From contig NC_134106.1 in NCBI RefSeq assembly GCF_040939455.1, positions 43,422,001 through 43,486,000 on the forward strand: a DNA stretch of 64,000 nucleotides, given 5' to 3'. This DNA comes from Microcebus murinus (taxonomy: Eukaryota > Chordata > Mammalia > Primates > Cheirogaleidae). Below the pieces are notes generated by a model. It did no database searches. It was not told the origin of the DNA and saw only the letters and a program-made list of their open reading frames with translations. Position numbers and translations under genes: made by a program. Shown in pieces: positions 48,476 through 59,560 of the stretch (positions are counted from its first letter, which is position 1; every line of letters starts with the position of its first letter).

Positions 48476-49264
48476 AATGTATGCCAGTGCACATCTTCAT
48501 GCATATTTTTCTGAGCTTGTATATGGTAGCCTCGACTGTGACTGCTCCAGGTTACTATACGTGCACTGTGTGAATTCTGCCCATTAGATATGACACATGT
48601 GTATAATCAGCATCCTGGACAGCCACACATTGTGTCTCTATGGTTTTCCACAGCCTGGGCCCTAACTATCATTCCATCTACTTTCCCCACCACCCAATGT
48701 TTTGAAATTTATGCTCTAGCAGAGCAGCTTGTAAATTCAGCTCTTAATGGCACAATTTAAGAGTCCCGTGTCCTCACTCATGCCCCTCCCTCCTTTAGCA
48801 CTTCCTTCATTCCTCTCATTTATGTTCTTGCATTCTTCTTCATTTCAAAGACTAAGCCCACAAAGCATCTTCTCTAGAAAATCTTCGAAGCTCACACACA
48901 TGCACTCGCATACACTTTCAGTGTTCCATTGCATCTTTTTTCTATTTCTGCATGATGTTTACTTTGTTAAATGAAAATTATCTGTTCATGCATGCCTGCC
49001 CAAACTAATTTTCATGCTATTTGAGTAGTGGAAATATCTCGGTTATTTTTATATTCTAGACCACAGCATCATTATTGCCACAGGGTAAGTACTGGATAAA
49101 AATCTGATGATCCAAACTAAAGAGACAGTAGGAAATGATACTTCAAATCCAGCTACTTTGTAAACTGAGCTCAATTGATGAGTACTGAATAGCAAACTAT
49201 TAAACTAATCTCAACATTAGCAAGACCTGAGTACTAGATACATAATTTTCTCTTTTCTATATAA
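48476..49264. other. Unassigned sequence
   Basis: No gene recognised. A Ser/Leu-rich 75-codon ORF (48747-48974) lies in C/T-rich sequence. Confidence 0.5.
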
Positions 49265-49944
49265 ACACTTTAGAACTCTAACATACATATAGAAAAAGTG
49301 CACAGATCTTAATTTGTACAGTTTGAGGAACTGTCACTAGTGAACATACTCATATACTCAGATCCCAGATAAGGATATAGAATATCACCAACAATATGGT
49401 AGCCACCAACATGCCAAATACCTCTCCTTTCCTCCAAAGATAGCTGATCCTTTGGTACAAGAGTTTAATTTTGACTATGTTTTATTTCGTATACATTAAA
49501 TCATAAAGTATATATTATTGTATGTCTGGCTTTCTTCACTCAACATTATATTTGTGAGATTCAGTCAGGTTGTGGTTTGAGCATTCTCACTGCTATATAG
49601 ATTTACACTGTATGATTATTCTACATTTAACCATTCTATTCTTGATGGGCATCTTTTTGTTGCCAATCTTTGCCTATTATGATAGAACTTCTATGAGTAT
49701 TCTGAAATATATCTTTTGATAAATATAGTTTCCTTCTTCTAGTGAGTATATTCCTAGGAGATGAATTATTTGATTATAGAGTATTCATAATGTTGAGATA
49801 CAGTAGATGCTGCCAACCATTTTTCAAAGCATTAATAGCAACTTACACTCCTACTAGCAGTATATGAGAGTTATAGTTTCTCCATAGAATCCGTAACTCC
49901 CTAACCCTTAAGATTGTCACTTATATTTTTAAAAAATAAACTTA

Positions 49945-50096
49945 ATTTTTTAGAGCAGTTTTAGGTTCACAACAAAATTGAGTAGAAAGTACAAAGATTT
50001 CCCATTTACACCCTGCTGACATATATGTACAGACTCTCCTACTATCAAAATCCTGTACCAGAGTAGTATATTTGTTACAATTAATATTATCAGTTA
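49945..50096 (-). mobile_element. L1M 3' UTR fragment nested in the older L1
   Basis: TTAGAGCAGTTTTAGGTTC, ACAACAAAATTGAGTAG, GATTTCCCATTTACACCC, CTCTCCTACTATCAAAATCC and AGTATATTTGTTACAATTAA are the reversed L1MB/MC-type 3' UTR. The flanking ORF2-like sequence continues on both sides. Confidence 0.75.
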
Positions 50097-50360
50097 ATTT
50101 TTATCATGTCTCACTATTGTTCAATTTGAATTTTTCTGATGATTATACTGAGCACTATTTTATGTGCTTATTGGCCATTTGAATATCCTTTTTTGTGACA
50201 TACCTGGTTTAAGTCTGTTCTTCAAATTGTTCATTAGGTGATTTTTTTTTCCATATTGATTTGTAGAGATTATTTGTGTAATATGGATGTGAATCTCTTT
50301 TGGCTAAATGTATTGAAAATACTTTTGCCAACTTCCATATATTTTTTCTATACTCTAAAA

Positions 50361-50553
50361 CAGGCATCCTCAAACTACAGCCCATGGGCCACATGCAGGC
50401 CTCGGGTGTTTTTGCCGCCGCTGCCTGTCCTGCTTAGCAGCCGCCTAGTCCCCAGCCCACAGTGAGCATGTGTAGAATGTGTACCGTACTCTCCAATGGC
50501 CCTCCCTGAGGGCCAGTGAACTGGCCCCTGTTTAAAAAGTTTGAGGACCTCTG
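50361..50553 (+). mobile_element. hAT-type MITE, copy 1
   Basis: Left end CAGGCATCCTCAAACTACAG; right end, read in reverse, CAGAGGTCCTCAAACTTTTT. It shares CTACAGCCCATGGGCCACATG-type head and GGCCAGTGAACTGGC-type tail with copy 2 at 52612. The interior is different and GC-rich (TTTTTGCCGCCGCTGCCTG), CpG-containing. No clean 8-bp target duplication was seen. Confidence 0.85.
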
Positions 50554-51384
50554 CAAACATCTCTATCATCTATGGCTTTTCCTATTAATACGTTCTTTTG
50601 TTTGTTTTCTGCATCATCTAGTCCTGCTTTCTGGCATAGTTAATAATTCTCTATTGAACGCTGTACATTATGTATAACAAAATGTAGTGACACAGTAGGG
50701 TTGTTATCTTCCTATAGGGAAGGTTATTTTCTTTTGAATAGCAGATAGAAAATGAGCAGATCACTTTGATTTTGGGAAAGCTGGTCTATTTCTGTCTTGT
50801 CTTTTTCTCCTGAAGGATAGCTCTTCTGGGATTTTAATTCACTGTCTGGGGTATCTACCAGGGATTTCTCCCTTTGCAGACCCTCTACTCCAACTTTTGT
50901 GTCCCCACCACCATGAAACTAGTAAATTCTCTGCTTACATGTTTAGCCTCTCAGCAGTTGTTCTATGCTTGGTTTCTCTGTATCTCATCCAAAGCATGTA
51001 TAACCTAGGGTATGGCCTTGAGAAGAGCTTACATGCAGAACTTTAGTCTCAGTTTTTAGTTTTCTCTTTACTCTAGGATCTTGTATTCTTAAATCCTATC
51101 TATTTGGTAGCCCTGAACTAATTTTTAATCTCCATAGCTCAGTGAAACAGCTGCATTTCTAGGGCCTTCCATTCTATTCAGTGTGTGTTTCATGTAGCAA
51201 ATCAACAACTACTCAAAGGGAAAATGTGGAGAAAATATAGGGCTCTCCTTATTATGTACCAGTCACCTTCATGACCATTAAGAAGGTGAATTATAACTAA
51301 TGTTTGTACACATTAAAGGCAAAGAAATTAAAAGGATATAAAAGAAGGGCTTGATGTGTTTAAAATTAAAGCATAATAAAATGC

Positions 51385-51560
51385 AAGTTAAATACTTCCA
51401 CCTAGTATGCCCTTTCCTTAACACAGCCTGTCTAAATTCTTTCCATCATTTAAGACTCACATCAAATGCTATTTCTTCCATGATTTCTTTTGAGATCCCA
51501 CTAGTCAGAATACAACATTCTGTTCTCCTTGTCCATTATTTTCTTATTTATAGATCTAGG
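51385..51560 (+). mobile_element. L2 fragment
   Basis: ATGCCCTTTCCTTAACAC, CATCATTTAAGACTCACATC, AAATGCTATTTCTTCCATGA and TGAGATCCCACTAGTCAG correspond to the L2 'caagactcagctcaaatgtcacctcc' region. Confidence 0.8.
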
Positions 51561-51781
51561 AAATAGGGGTGACCCTCTACAAAGGGCACAAGCCCCTCAC
51601 CTACTAGATCACATTCTGCCTACCCTAGACCACAAAGTGTTCTGCCCAAATAGTCTAAGACCACTCTGGGACTAGTTTGGGTCTTTGATCTGAATCTATC
51701 CCAAGGGAGGGGTGGAAACAGCCATCGGAGTATGTGTCTATGGGTTCAAAGTTTGATCAATTGGTGAATATTTGTAAATGA
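51561..51781. other. Unassigned sequence
   Basis: No gene or repeat recognised. Confidence 0.45.
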
Positions 51782-51940
51782 GGTTGGCAGATTAAATACA
51801 GCATACCCAGGTAAAGTTGAATTTCAGATACAAAATAAAATATTTCATGGCACATATTTGTACTAAAAAACTTGTTTTGTATCTAAAATTCGTATTTAAC
51901 TGGAAGTCTTTTATTTTTATTTGCTAAATCTGACAATCTT
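51782..51940. repeat. Palindromic MITE (MER53-like)
   Basis: The two halves are imperfect inverted repeats: GCAGATTAAATACAGCATAC and CCAGGTAAAGTTGAATTTCAG on the left answer AAAATTCGTATTTAACTGG and TTTGCTAAATCTGAC on the right, around an internal ATTTCATGGCACATATTTG centre. It matches a common mammalian palindromic MITE. The MER53 name is from memory and uncertain. Confidence 0.75.
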
Positions 51941-51963
51941 ACTTGTAAGAGACATCAACAAGT

Positions 51964-52049
51964 TGTCTACCATGGGCATTGAAGTCCAAGGTGTCTACCA
52001 TGGGCATTGAAGTTTTGTGGTCCAAGGTGTCTACCATGGGCATTGAAGT
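51964..52049. repeat. Three-copy short tandem repeat (22-bp core)
   Basis: The core TGTCTACCATGGGCATTGAA (plus GT) occurs at 51964, 51992 and 52028, with spacings of 28 and 36 bp. The first and second linkers are CCAAGG-containing, and the second has an extra TTTGTGGT. The cores are identical, so the duplication is young. Minus-strand ORFs (68 and 85 codons) repeat the peptide N-A-H-G-R or S-M-P-M-V-D-T-L-D only because of this. Confidence 0.97.
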
Positions 52050-52199
52050 TCCCTCTATTACAGGACGGAGATAGGAATGCAAAGGAAAGCAGGTCAGACT
52101 TGGAGCCAGGACACAAGGGTGGGGGAGTGAGGGACATAGTACAGGCTCTCCCTGAGTAACAATGTTCTGGCATGAAACTCTAAGAAGTCTAAGCATTTT

Positions 52200-52537
<338 letters not shown>

Positions 52538-52611
52538 AAGTCTAAGCATTTTAACTGAATCTGGTTCTCCAGTTGTTACAGAACTATATCTGTCAAGATA
52601 AGAGACTAGAC

Positions 52612-52814
52612 CAGGTGTCCCTAAACTACAGCCCATGGGCCACATGCGGATGTTTTTGCCTGTTTTTTTTGTTTTTTTGTTTTACTTCAAAATAAGATAT
52701 GTGCAGTGTGCATAGGAATTTGTACATAGTTTTTTTTTTAAACTATAATCTGGCCCTCCAACGGTCTGAGGGACAGTGAACTGGCTCCCTGCTTAAAAAG
52801 TTTGAGGACCCCTG
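52612..52814 (+). mobile_element. hAT-type MITE, copy 2, with perfect 8-bp target duplication
   Basis: 203 bp. Left end CAGGTGTCCCTAAACTACAG; right end, read in reverse, CAGGGGTCCTCAAACTTTTT. It is flanked by GACTAGAC on both sides (52604-52611 and 52815-52822), the 8-bp duplication expected of hAT transposons. The interior is T/A-rich (TGTTTTACTTCAAAATAAG, GTGCAGTGTGCATAGGAATT) and non-coding. Confidence 0.95.
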
Positions 52815-53194
52815 GACTAGACCATATTTAAATTAGCTTGATACATAAATTTTAAGCATAGTCTCAACATATAGTACACGAGCCTCTATTTGTACTTTTG
52901 CCTAGCCAGACCCTGGAAATTTGGAGGAAAGCTGTTGCCTCTATTATAGGTCTTAATTCATATTAGCTTGTATGTTAGTTAATCTGCACATTCAGTTCAG
53001 TTCCTTTTACTCAATTAAATGGAAACATTAAGATCCTTCAGGGCAAACACTGACACTTTGTTCTATCTATTCACTATGACATCTGGCATTTTATACATGA
53101 GGACATTGAAGGAAGGAAAGTAAAATAGTTCAACACACTTATCAAGTGTTAATAGCCTGACTCTGGGAGTGGAGAGTATAAAGTAGACACTGAA
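52815..53194. other. Unassigned, possible MIR trace near 53085-53130
   Basis: TTTATACATGAGGACATTGAAGG-type sequence resembles a reversed MIR core. Otherwise nothing was recognised. Confidence 0.4.
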
Positions 53195-53365
53195 GGAATT
53201 TCATAGATTACTTCTGTACCCTTACCTCATTTGTAAAATTAGAATAATAAATAAGACCTCTTCATTGGCTATCAAAAAGATTAAATGAATTAAAATACAT
53301 AAGGAAATGAGAAAGTTGCTTGGAATTTATTTAGCAGAGGACAAATGTTAGTTATTTAAAAATCT
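53195..53365 (+). mobile_element. MIR fragment
   Basis: CCCTTACCTCATTTGTAAAA, TTAGAATAATAAATAAGACC, AAAAGATTAAATGAATTAA and GTTGCTTGGAATTTATTTAG are the MIR 3' half. Confidence 0.8.
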
Positions 53366-54214
53366 CTGGCCTTAGGGAGTAATACAGCCTCTATTGTCAA
53401 AAATGTTAATAATTCAAATCCATTCTTGTTCTTTTCTATGTCTCTTTATGACAGAGTCTGGAATTTCTTATCTGTGACTCTTAAAATGACTGCTACATTC
53501 ACCAACACCTCCAAAATATTTTTTGGTTTCCACTTCTAGAAAGAGAATTGCCTGAAAGCAAGTTAGAGGCACAAAGTCTCCCAGTAAGAGAAAACAAGGA
53601 AGTTTGAAAAGTTTGCATCTCAGTAATGTAGCTAAAGAGTGTGACAAGGGAGTTTGAAAATAGGAAATATGCTCACTTTACAGAAAAATCACTTGCTACC
53701 TCAGGCTCTATTCTTGCTTGTAATAGCTGTACATGGATATCCTAATGGGCTTCTTTGTACTTTGACTATAGCAGATTCCTAAATAGATAAAGCACTCATT
53801 TAAAGAGGCAAATGGAAATTACTCTTTAACAGCCTCCTCCCCCTAAAAAATAACTGATAAAAATCACTGGGTGAATGTTTTCTGCCAGGTTCTGAGCCTC
53901 CTCACTTGGTTGGTGTCTAGAGAAACTCAAGCCTTGTTCTTATCTAGTTTTCTGTCAATCAGGAGGACTCCTTGACCCTGGCAACCGTCTACCAAATTCC
54001 CCAAGGCTGTAACTATTTTGCAGATTCCAGTTATTCTGAGAACATTATCCATAGGGAATTTTTCTTTTCTAAAGGCTGCTGCCCTCCTCATGCCCAGCAC
54101 CATCTTATATGCCAAGCAAAGGGAATGGAAGATAAAAGAGTGTAAACAACTGTATTTGCCCTCAAAGACCTTATGGTCTAATTGAAGACTCAAAATATTT
54201 ATACCTGAAAACAA
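53366..54214. other. Unassigned, weak MIR3/L2-like end near 54110-54195
   Basis: GCCCTCAAAGACCTTATGGTC resembles an old L2/MIR3 segment. The 101-codon minus-strand ORF (53927-54232) has no domain and no supporting context. Confidence 0.4.
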
Positions 54215-55378
54215 TTTCATCACAAAAATCAACTCATGATGGATAACAAGACTTAAACCTCAGGCATGAAACCATAAGAATTCTAGAAGGAAACACTGGA
54301 AAATCTCTTATAGACTTTGGCTTAGGCAAAGAATTTATGAAGAAAACACCAAAAGCAATCACAGCATCAACAAAAGTAAATAAATGGGATCTGATCAAAT
54401 TAAAAAGCTCTACACAGCCAAGGAAACTATCATGAGAGCAAACAGATGATCCAGAGAATGGGAGAAAATAGTCATATGCCACACATTTGATACAGGGCTG
54501 ATAACCACTATCTATAGAAAACTCAGGAAAATCAGCAAGAAAAAAATCAAACAACCCCTATTAAGAAAATAGACTCATGGCCAACAAACATATGAAAAAA
54601 TGCTCAACATCTCTAATCACCAGGAAAATACAAATCAAAACCACAATGAGATATCACTTAACTCCAGTGAGAATGGCTTTTATCAAAAAGTCCCAAAACA
54701 ACAAATGTCAGTGTGGATGCAGAGAGATAGGAACACTCATACAATGCTGGTGGGACTGCAAATTAGTACAACCTCTATGGAAAGTAATATGGAGATACCT
54801 CAAAGAACTAGAAGTAGAACTACCATTTGATACAGCAGTCCCATTACTGGGCATCTATCCAGAGGGCGGGAGGGAAACATTCTATAATACAGACATCTGC
54901 ACTCAAATGTTTATAGAAGCATAATTCACAATTGCAAAGATGTGGAAACAACCCAAGTGCTCATCAATACATGAGTGGATTAATAAAACGTGGTATATGT
55001 ATACCATAGATTTCTACTCAGCCACAAAAAGAGTGGTGATATAGCACCTCTTGGGTTATCCTGGATGGAGCTGGAGCCCATTCTCCTAAGAAGAGAATTT
55101 AATTCTCACAAGAATGAAAAAACAAGCATCACATATACTCACTATCAAATTGGTACTAATTGATCAACACTCATATGCACATATGAAAGTATCATTTGTC
55201 AGGTGTCAGGCAGGTGGGTTGGGGAGAGGAGGGGCTAGATATATTCACACCTCATGGGTGCAGTTTGCATTGTCTGGGGATTGGACACACTTGTAGCTCT
55301 ATTTGGGCTGAGCAAAGGCAACACATGTAACCTAAACCTTTGTACCCCCATAATATTCAGAAATAAAAAAAAATAAAT
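54215..55378 (+). mobile_element. Young lineage-specific L1, 5'-truncated, with tail
   Basis: About 1.16 kb: the last part of ORF2, the 3' UTR and an A-rich tail (near 55366-55378). A 115-codon ORF2 remnant (54577-54924) is still open and carries recognisable C-terminal ORF2 residues ([35 protein letters not shown]). The 3' UTR includes a G-rich tract near 55212-55235 (GGTGGGTTGGGGAGAGGAGG) and ends CCCCCATAATATTCAGAAAT. It is the best preserved L1 of its type in the window. The target duplication was not resolved. Confidence 0.95.
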
Positions 55379-55479
55379 TGGAAAAAAACTTCAACTAAAA
55401 GTATGAGGCTTTATATGGTTAGTGTTCAATGTCAGAAAACAGTATGGAAAGTAATGATAATAATAATTATAGTTATATA

Positions 55480-55555
55480 TAATAAAGCCTAACATTTGAG
55501 CATTAATAACATTCCAGGAACTGTTCTAAGCATTTTGCATGTATCATTCAAAGAA
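55480..55555 (-). mobile_element. L2/MIR fragment
   Basis: GGAACTGTTCTAAGCATTTTG and CATGTATCATTCAA resemble the reversed 'actgttctaagcactttac' L2/MIR core. Confidence 0.5.
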
Positions 55556-55985
55556 GGATGTATTTATTTTCTAGGGTTGCCATAACAAATTACTGCAAAT
55601 TGTGTGGCTTAAAACAAAATAAATGTATTCTCTCACAGTTCTGGAATGCAGACATCCAAAATGAAGGAGTCAGTAGGGCCATGCTCCAAAAATCTCCAGA
55701 AAAGGATTCTTCATCGACTGTTCCCAGCTTCTGGTGGCTTCTGTAATACTTGGTGTTCCATGGCTTTGCAGCTTCATCACTCCAATCTCTGCCTTATGTC
55801 ATTATGTAACTTTTCTTGTGTCTATGTGTTCTCTCCTTTTCATATAAGAATACCAGTCATTGTTTAGGGCCTATCCTAATCCAGTATGACCTCATCTTAA
55901 CTAATTACAACTGTGATTATGCTACTGCCAAATAAGACCATATTCTGAGGTTCGAGGAGGACATTAATTTTGAATCACATGAGTA
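55556..55985 (-). mobile_element. MaLR LTR (MST/MLT1 class)
   Basis: Plus strand: TAGGGTTGCCATAACAAATTAC, GTGGCTTAAAACAAAATAAATG, TCTCACAGTTCTGGAATGC, AGCTTCTGGTGGCTTCTG, ATCACTCCAATCTCTGCC and CCAGTATGACCTCATCTTAAC. This is a nearly complete reversed LTR. ORFs of 62 and 73 codons inside are incidental. Confidence 0.92.
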
Positions 55986-56672
55986 GTGATTCAACTCACT
56001 ACAAAAGGTAAGATTGAGCCTAATTAAAACAAAAATTATCATAGATCATAACACATTTATGGAGATATAAGTCTTGAAACATGAGTGGCTTTGGGTAAAG
56101 GAGAGTTTGGGCATCTATCCATTATGCATTTTTATTGAGCAAATACTCTGTGCTAGACACTGTGCCTGGAGCTAAGAAAGTATCAACAATCAGTCTGTGT
56201 TGGTATTTATTAGGCATGGCTTCATAGAAAAAAAAGGGGGCAATATACAGATACTTAAATCAGATAGAAGTTTATTGTTTTCTGTCTTTTAAGTAAAAAA
56301 GGTCTGAGAGTAGGCTGCTCCACAGCACCATCATGCCCCTATCTCTTTGGACTATCAGTGTTCAGAGATGGAACAGTCCAGCATTATTGAAAGAAATTCA
56401 GTAATCCAGCAGCAGAAAGTAGCAGGAGATAGACAAGAGTCATTTTTGTGAGTTAAGTCAATTCTTTTGGAAAGTTTTCCCATAACACTTCCCTTTTATA
56501 ACTTAGTCCCAAGGCCACCTTTAACTGCAACGTAAGCTGGGCTTACTGCAATCCTGAAAGAGCATCGGAATTCTGTTTCTAGAAGAAAGGGGAGAATGGC
56601 TATTAAAACTCTACTTCTCAGTTTGACCTCAAAAACTCAAAGTGCATTTGGGAAAGAAGCTAAGTGAATAGA
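55986..56672. other. Unassigned, likely containing decayed repeats
   Basis: TTTTTATTGAGCAAATACTC and TGTGCTAGACACTGTGCCTGG near 56131-56169 suggest an L2/MIR3 fragment. 56310-56640 resembles an old repeat I cannot name. No gene. Confidence 0.4.
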
Positions 56673-57158
56673 TGTATTAGTTTTCTATTGCTGCTATAAC
56701 AAATGACCACAAATAGTGTCTTAAAACAACATAAATTTATTTCTGAAATAAGTCTCACTGGGCTAAAATAAAACTGTCTGCAGGGCTACAATCCTTCGAA
56801 AGGCTCTAAGGGAGAATCTGTTTCATTTCTTTTCAGCATTTTGAAACTGCCTGCATTTCTTGCCTCACGGCCCTTTTCCTTCATCTTCAAGGCCAGCAAG
56901 GTTGCATCTCTCTGACCATTCTTCTGTCCTCACATCTCCTCCTGACTATGACTATAACCCAGGAAACGTTCTCCTCTTTAAGGGACCCATGTGATCAGAT
57001 TGAGTTCACCTGGATAATCCAAGTTACTCACTCCATGTCAAGGTCCTTAACATAATCATATGTGCAAGGTCGCTTCTGCCGTGTAAGGTAACATGGACAC
57101 AGGTTCTAGGAATTAGAACAGGGGCATCTTGGGGAGAGAAATTTTTCAGCTGATCACA
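56673..57158 (-). mobile_element. MLT1-type MaLR LTR
   Basis: Plus strand: TGTATTAGTTTTCTATTGC, TGCTATAACAAATGACCAC, GTCTTAAAACAACATAAATT, AAGGCTCTAAGGGAGAATC, CCTTCATCTTCAAGGCCAGC, CCTGGATAATCCAAGTTACTC and CACAGGTTCTAGGAATTAG. This is a nearly full-length reversed MLT1 LTR. Confidence 0.93.
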
Positions 57159-57178
57159 ATAAACAATTAAAACCTCTT

Positions 57179-57516
57179 TTTTTTTTTTTTTTTTTTTTTT
57201 GAGACAGAGTCTCGCTTTGTTGTCCAGGCTAGAGTGAGTGCCGTGGCGTCAGCCTAGCTCACAGCAACCTCAAACTCCTAGGCTTGAGTGATCCTTCTGC
57301 CTCAGCCTCCCGAGTAGCTGGGACTACAGGCATGCGCCACCATGCCCGGCTAATTTTATGTATATATATCAGTTGGCCAATTAATTTCTTTCTATTTATA
57401 GTAGAGACGGTGTCTCGCTCTTGCTCAGGCTGGTTTTGAACTCCTGACCTTGAGCAATCCGCCTGCCTCGGCCTCCCAAGAGCTAGGATTACAGGCGTGA
57501 GCCACAGCGCCCGGCC
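57179..57516 (-). mobile_element. Young lemur-type Alu with 11-bp target duplication
   Basis: A reversed dimeric Alu with the CAGTTGGCCAATTAATTTC linker segment, ending GCCCGGCC at 57516. The perfect duplication TAAAACCTCTT flanks it (57168-57178 and 57517-57527). It differs from 52200-52537 at only about ten positions by eye. The overlapping minus-strand ORFs of 130 and 122 codons are Alu read-through, not genes. Confidence 0.98.
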
Positions 57517-57527
57517 TAAAACCTCTT

Positions 57528-59334
57528 CTGATAGGTGTGATAACAAAGTAAGCACATGTTGGTATACAAAAACAAAGAAGGAGACCAGCTTCATCATTGA
57601 GCATGATTCGTTTGGAGAGAAATGTTTCCATGTACAGAACAGAGGCTTCATATAAGTATTCAGAAGAAATTTGTATTTGAAGGAAAGAGAAGGGAAAATT
57701 AAGTAGGTTCTTAAACATCAGGCCTACATATTGGATTAATTTGTACGCAGTGGGAAAGTATAGGTGATTCTCGATGAAGCAGTGACTTGACAAAACTGGT
57801 GATTTACAAAGATAAATCTGCTAAAATGAGTAGGAAAAGAGCAGTTAACAGATTAAGAGGCTGCTTTGGGGATTTATGTTTAAATGAGAAGATTTTCAAT
57901 TAGGCTAGAGATGAAGAAGAAAGAAGGCTTTGTTTTGAGAAGGAGATAAGAGATAAGAAAAGTGTAGGCAAGTCAAAATCGATTCTGAGGTTTTAAATGC
58001 AAGTGAGAGGGAGAATGGCAGAGAGAAATAGTTCACAAGTTAGAGAAAGCAACTTGGTATATCACATGTTTTCTTTCAGTAAAATTAATTTTTTTCTACT
58101 AAGCGTATATTAAAGGACCATCAGATATGTGGTCCTTATGCTTATGTGAAAAAGACAAAACTTCCATTTTTCTTGCCTTTAAATAATGGAGGAGAGTTAT
58201 AATATATCTTACATCTTTGGTGAGTTATTTGGGCTCATTTGGCTCAAAATATTGGGCTCTCTACTTTCTTTTTTCCCACAAGATAAACCTTCCCATCAAC
58301 AAAAAAGATATACTAAGGCCCTGTTAGCCAACATAGTACGTGAACTTGCTGAAACCCTTGTTAGGTACACATGGAAAAAAAATCCAAAGAAAACAGAAAA
58401 TAATTGCAAATCTGGCCCCTAAAATATGGGTGGAATAATTGTCTAGGGTACCATTAAAATAGTTTCTTTTATTATCTACAAAATATTCTTAAAAATTAAA
58501 TTGCCAGGGCAAACCATAAATTCTTTATTTAATAGGGCCTTGAGAAAAAATTGCTTGTGTTAAACTGCATTTTGCGAAATCTATATCTGTTACGCTTCCA
58601 GAAAGAATTCTAGTATAATCAAAGTTTAGTCATTTTGAAGTGGCTATTTCCAGGATCAACTTTAAAAAACATGCTGGGGGCTGTCGCGCTTTAAAGTTCC
58701 AATTGGCTTCCAGACTCAACACATGTAAGAGAACATGCCTGAGAGTATCACTAAGAGTTGACACACAAATGTTGGTTTTAGGTTAACAGCTACAGCATAA
58801 AAAGGACAGTGATTCTCCAACAACCTTTCTTCTTCCCCAACTTCACTGCTGAAGAGCTCACAGCTTTGGCATTGGAAAAGTTTAGGATGGTGCACAGGAA
58901 AACCTTAGTAAGGACCAGAAAGGAACTGAGATGTTTGTGGCGCAGGGAAAAGGAGTAAAATGCCTCAAGGAGGAAAAATAGAATCACCAAATACCTCAGC
59001 ATGTTGCTAAGTACATATGAGACATCTATCAAAGACTTCTAAAATAGTTGAGCAGGAATTGGCATGGAACTAAAGTTGATTTACACAGATAAAAGCCATA
59101 AGCCAGAGGAATTTGACCTATCACCTTTAATGTGAAGTTATTTATATGCTCAGGCTAATGCACTATGAGAAAATCAAATATTTATACTGATGTGCATACA
59201 CACACATAATAAATGGCAAGAAAATAGTTTGAAATACATCTTTAAAGAATGCTACCTATGATCTTTTGAATGTGCAAACCAAGTTCTCCGTGGCCATCTA
59301 CCAAATAAACTGGGCTTCTTTCATATTTTAAAGT
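57528..59334. other. Unassigned sequence
   Basis: About 1.8 kb without a recognised repeat or gene. ORFs of 78-80 codons (58186-58422 +, 58790-59032 -) have no domain. A candidate stretch for conserved non-coding tests. Confidence 0.5.
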
Positions 59335-59560
59335 GAGGGTTCTAAAGTCAGACATTTCTGCTTCAAATATCAGCTTCCTTATTAGAAGCATAAATTTGGG
59401 CAAGTTATTAAACTTCCATAAGCCTCAGTGTTTTTATTTTTAGAATAAAAATAATATGAATATGTTCCTCACAGGGTTTTTGTAAGGATTTAAAGAGATA
59501 ATCCATGCAAAGCACTTAGTAGAGGCTTAAAAGATAGTATTCAACAAATGGTAAAAAATT
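59335..59560 (+). mobile_element. MIR, nearly complete
   Basis: TCTAAAGTCAGACATTTCTGC, TTTGGGCAAGTTATTAAAC, CATAAGCCTCAGTG, CTCACAGGGTTTTTGTAAGG, ATTTAAAGAGATAATCCATG and CAAAGCACTTAGTAGAGGC follow the full MIR order. Confidence 0.93.

Larger units (their letters stand above)
49265..51180 (-). mobile_element. Old L1M with nested insertions
   Basis: Reversed L1: CACCAACATGCCAAATACC, CTCAACATTATATTTGTGAG, TCTATTCTTGATGGGCATC and TATTGGCCATTTGAATATCC, then a 5' region with ACGCTGTACATTATGTATAAC and CTTTTTCTCCTGAAGGATAG. It is interrupted by an L1 3' UTR fragment (49945-50096) and a hAT MITE (50361-50553). The 5' side (50570-51180) is the weakest match. Confidence 0.7.

Noticed and set aside
50361..50553. 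Possible SPIN element or CpG-island fragment
   Set aside because: The ends (CAGGCATCCTCAAACT) are not SPIN ends as I know them, and the GC-rich interior is too short and is bounded by hAT-type ends shared with 52.6 kb.
54577..54924. 115-codon ORF with clear protein homology
   Set aside because: As a host gene it is rejected: it is the C-terminal remnant of L1 ORF2 in a 5'-truncated L1.
57259..57793. 130- and 122-codon minus-strand ORFs
   Set aside because: They read through a young Alu; the Alu-encoded peptide (such as RALWLTPVIPALGRPR-type residues) recurs in the other Alu at 52.4 kb. Not genes.
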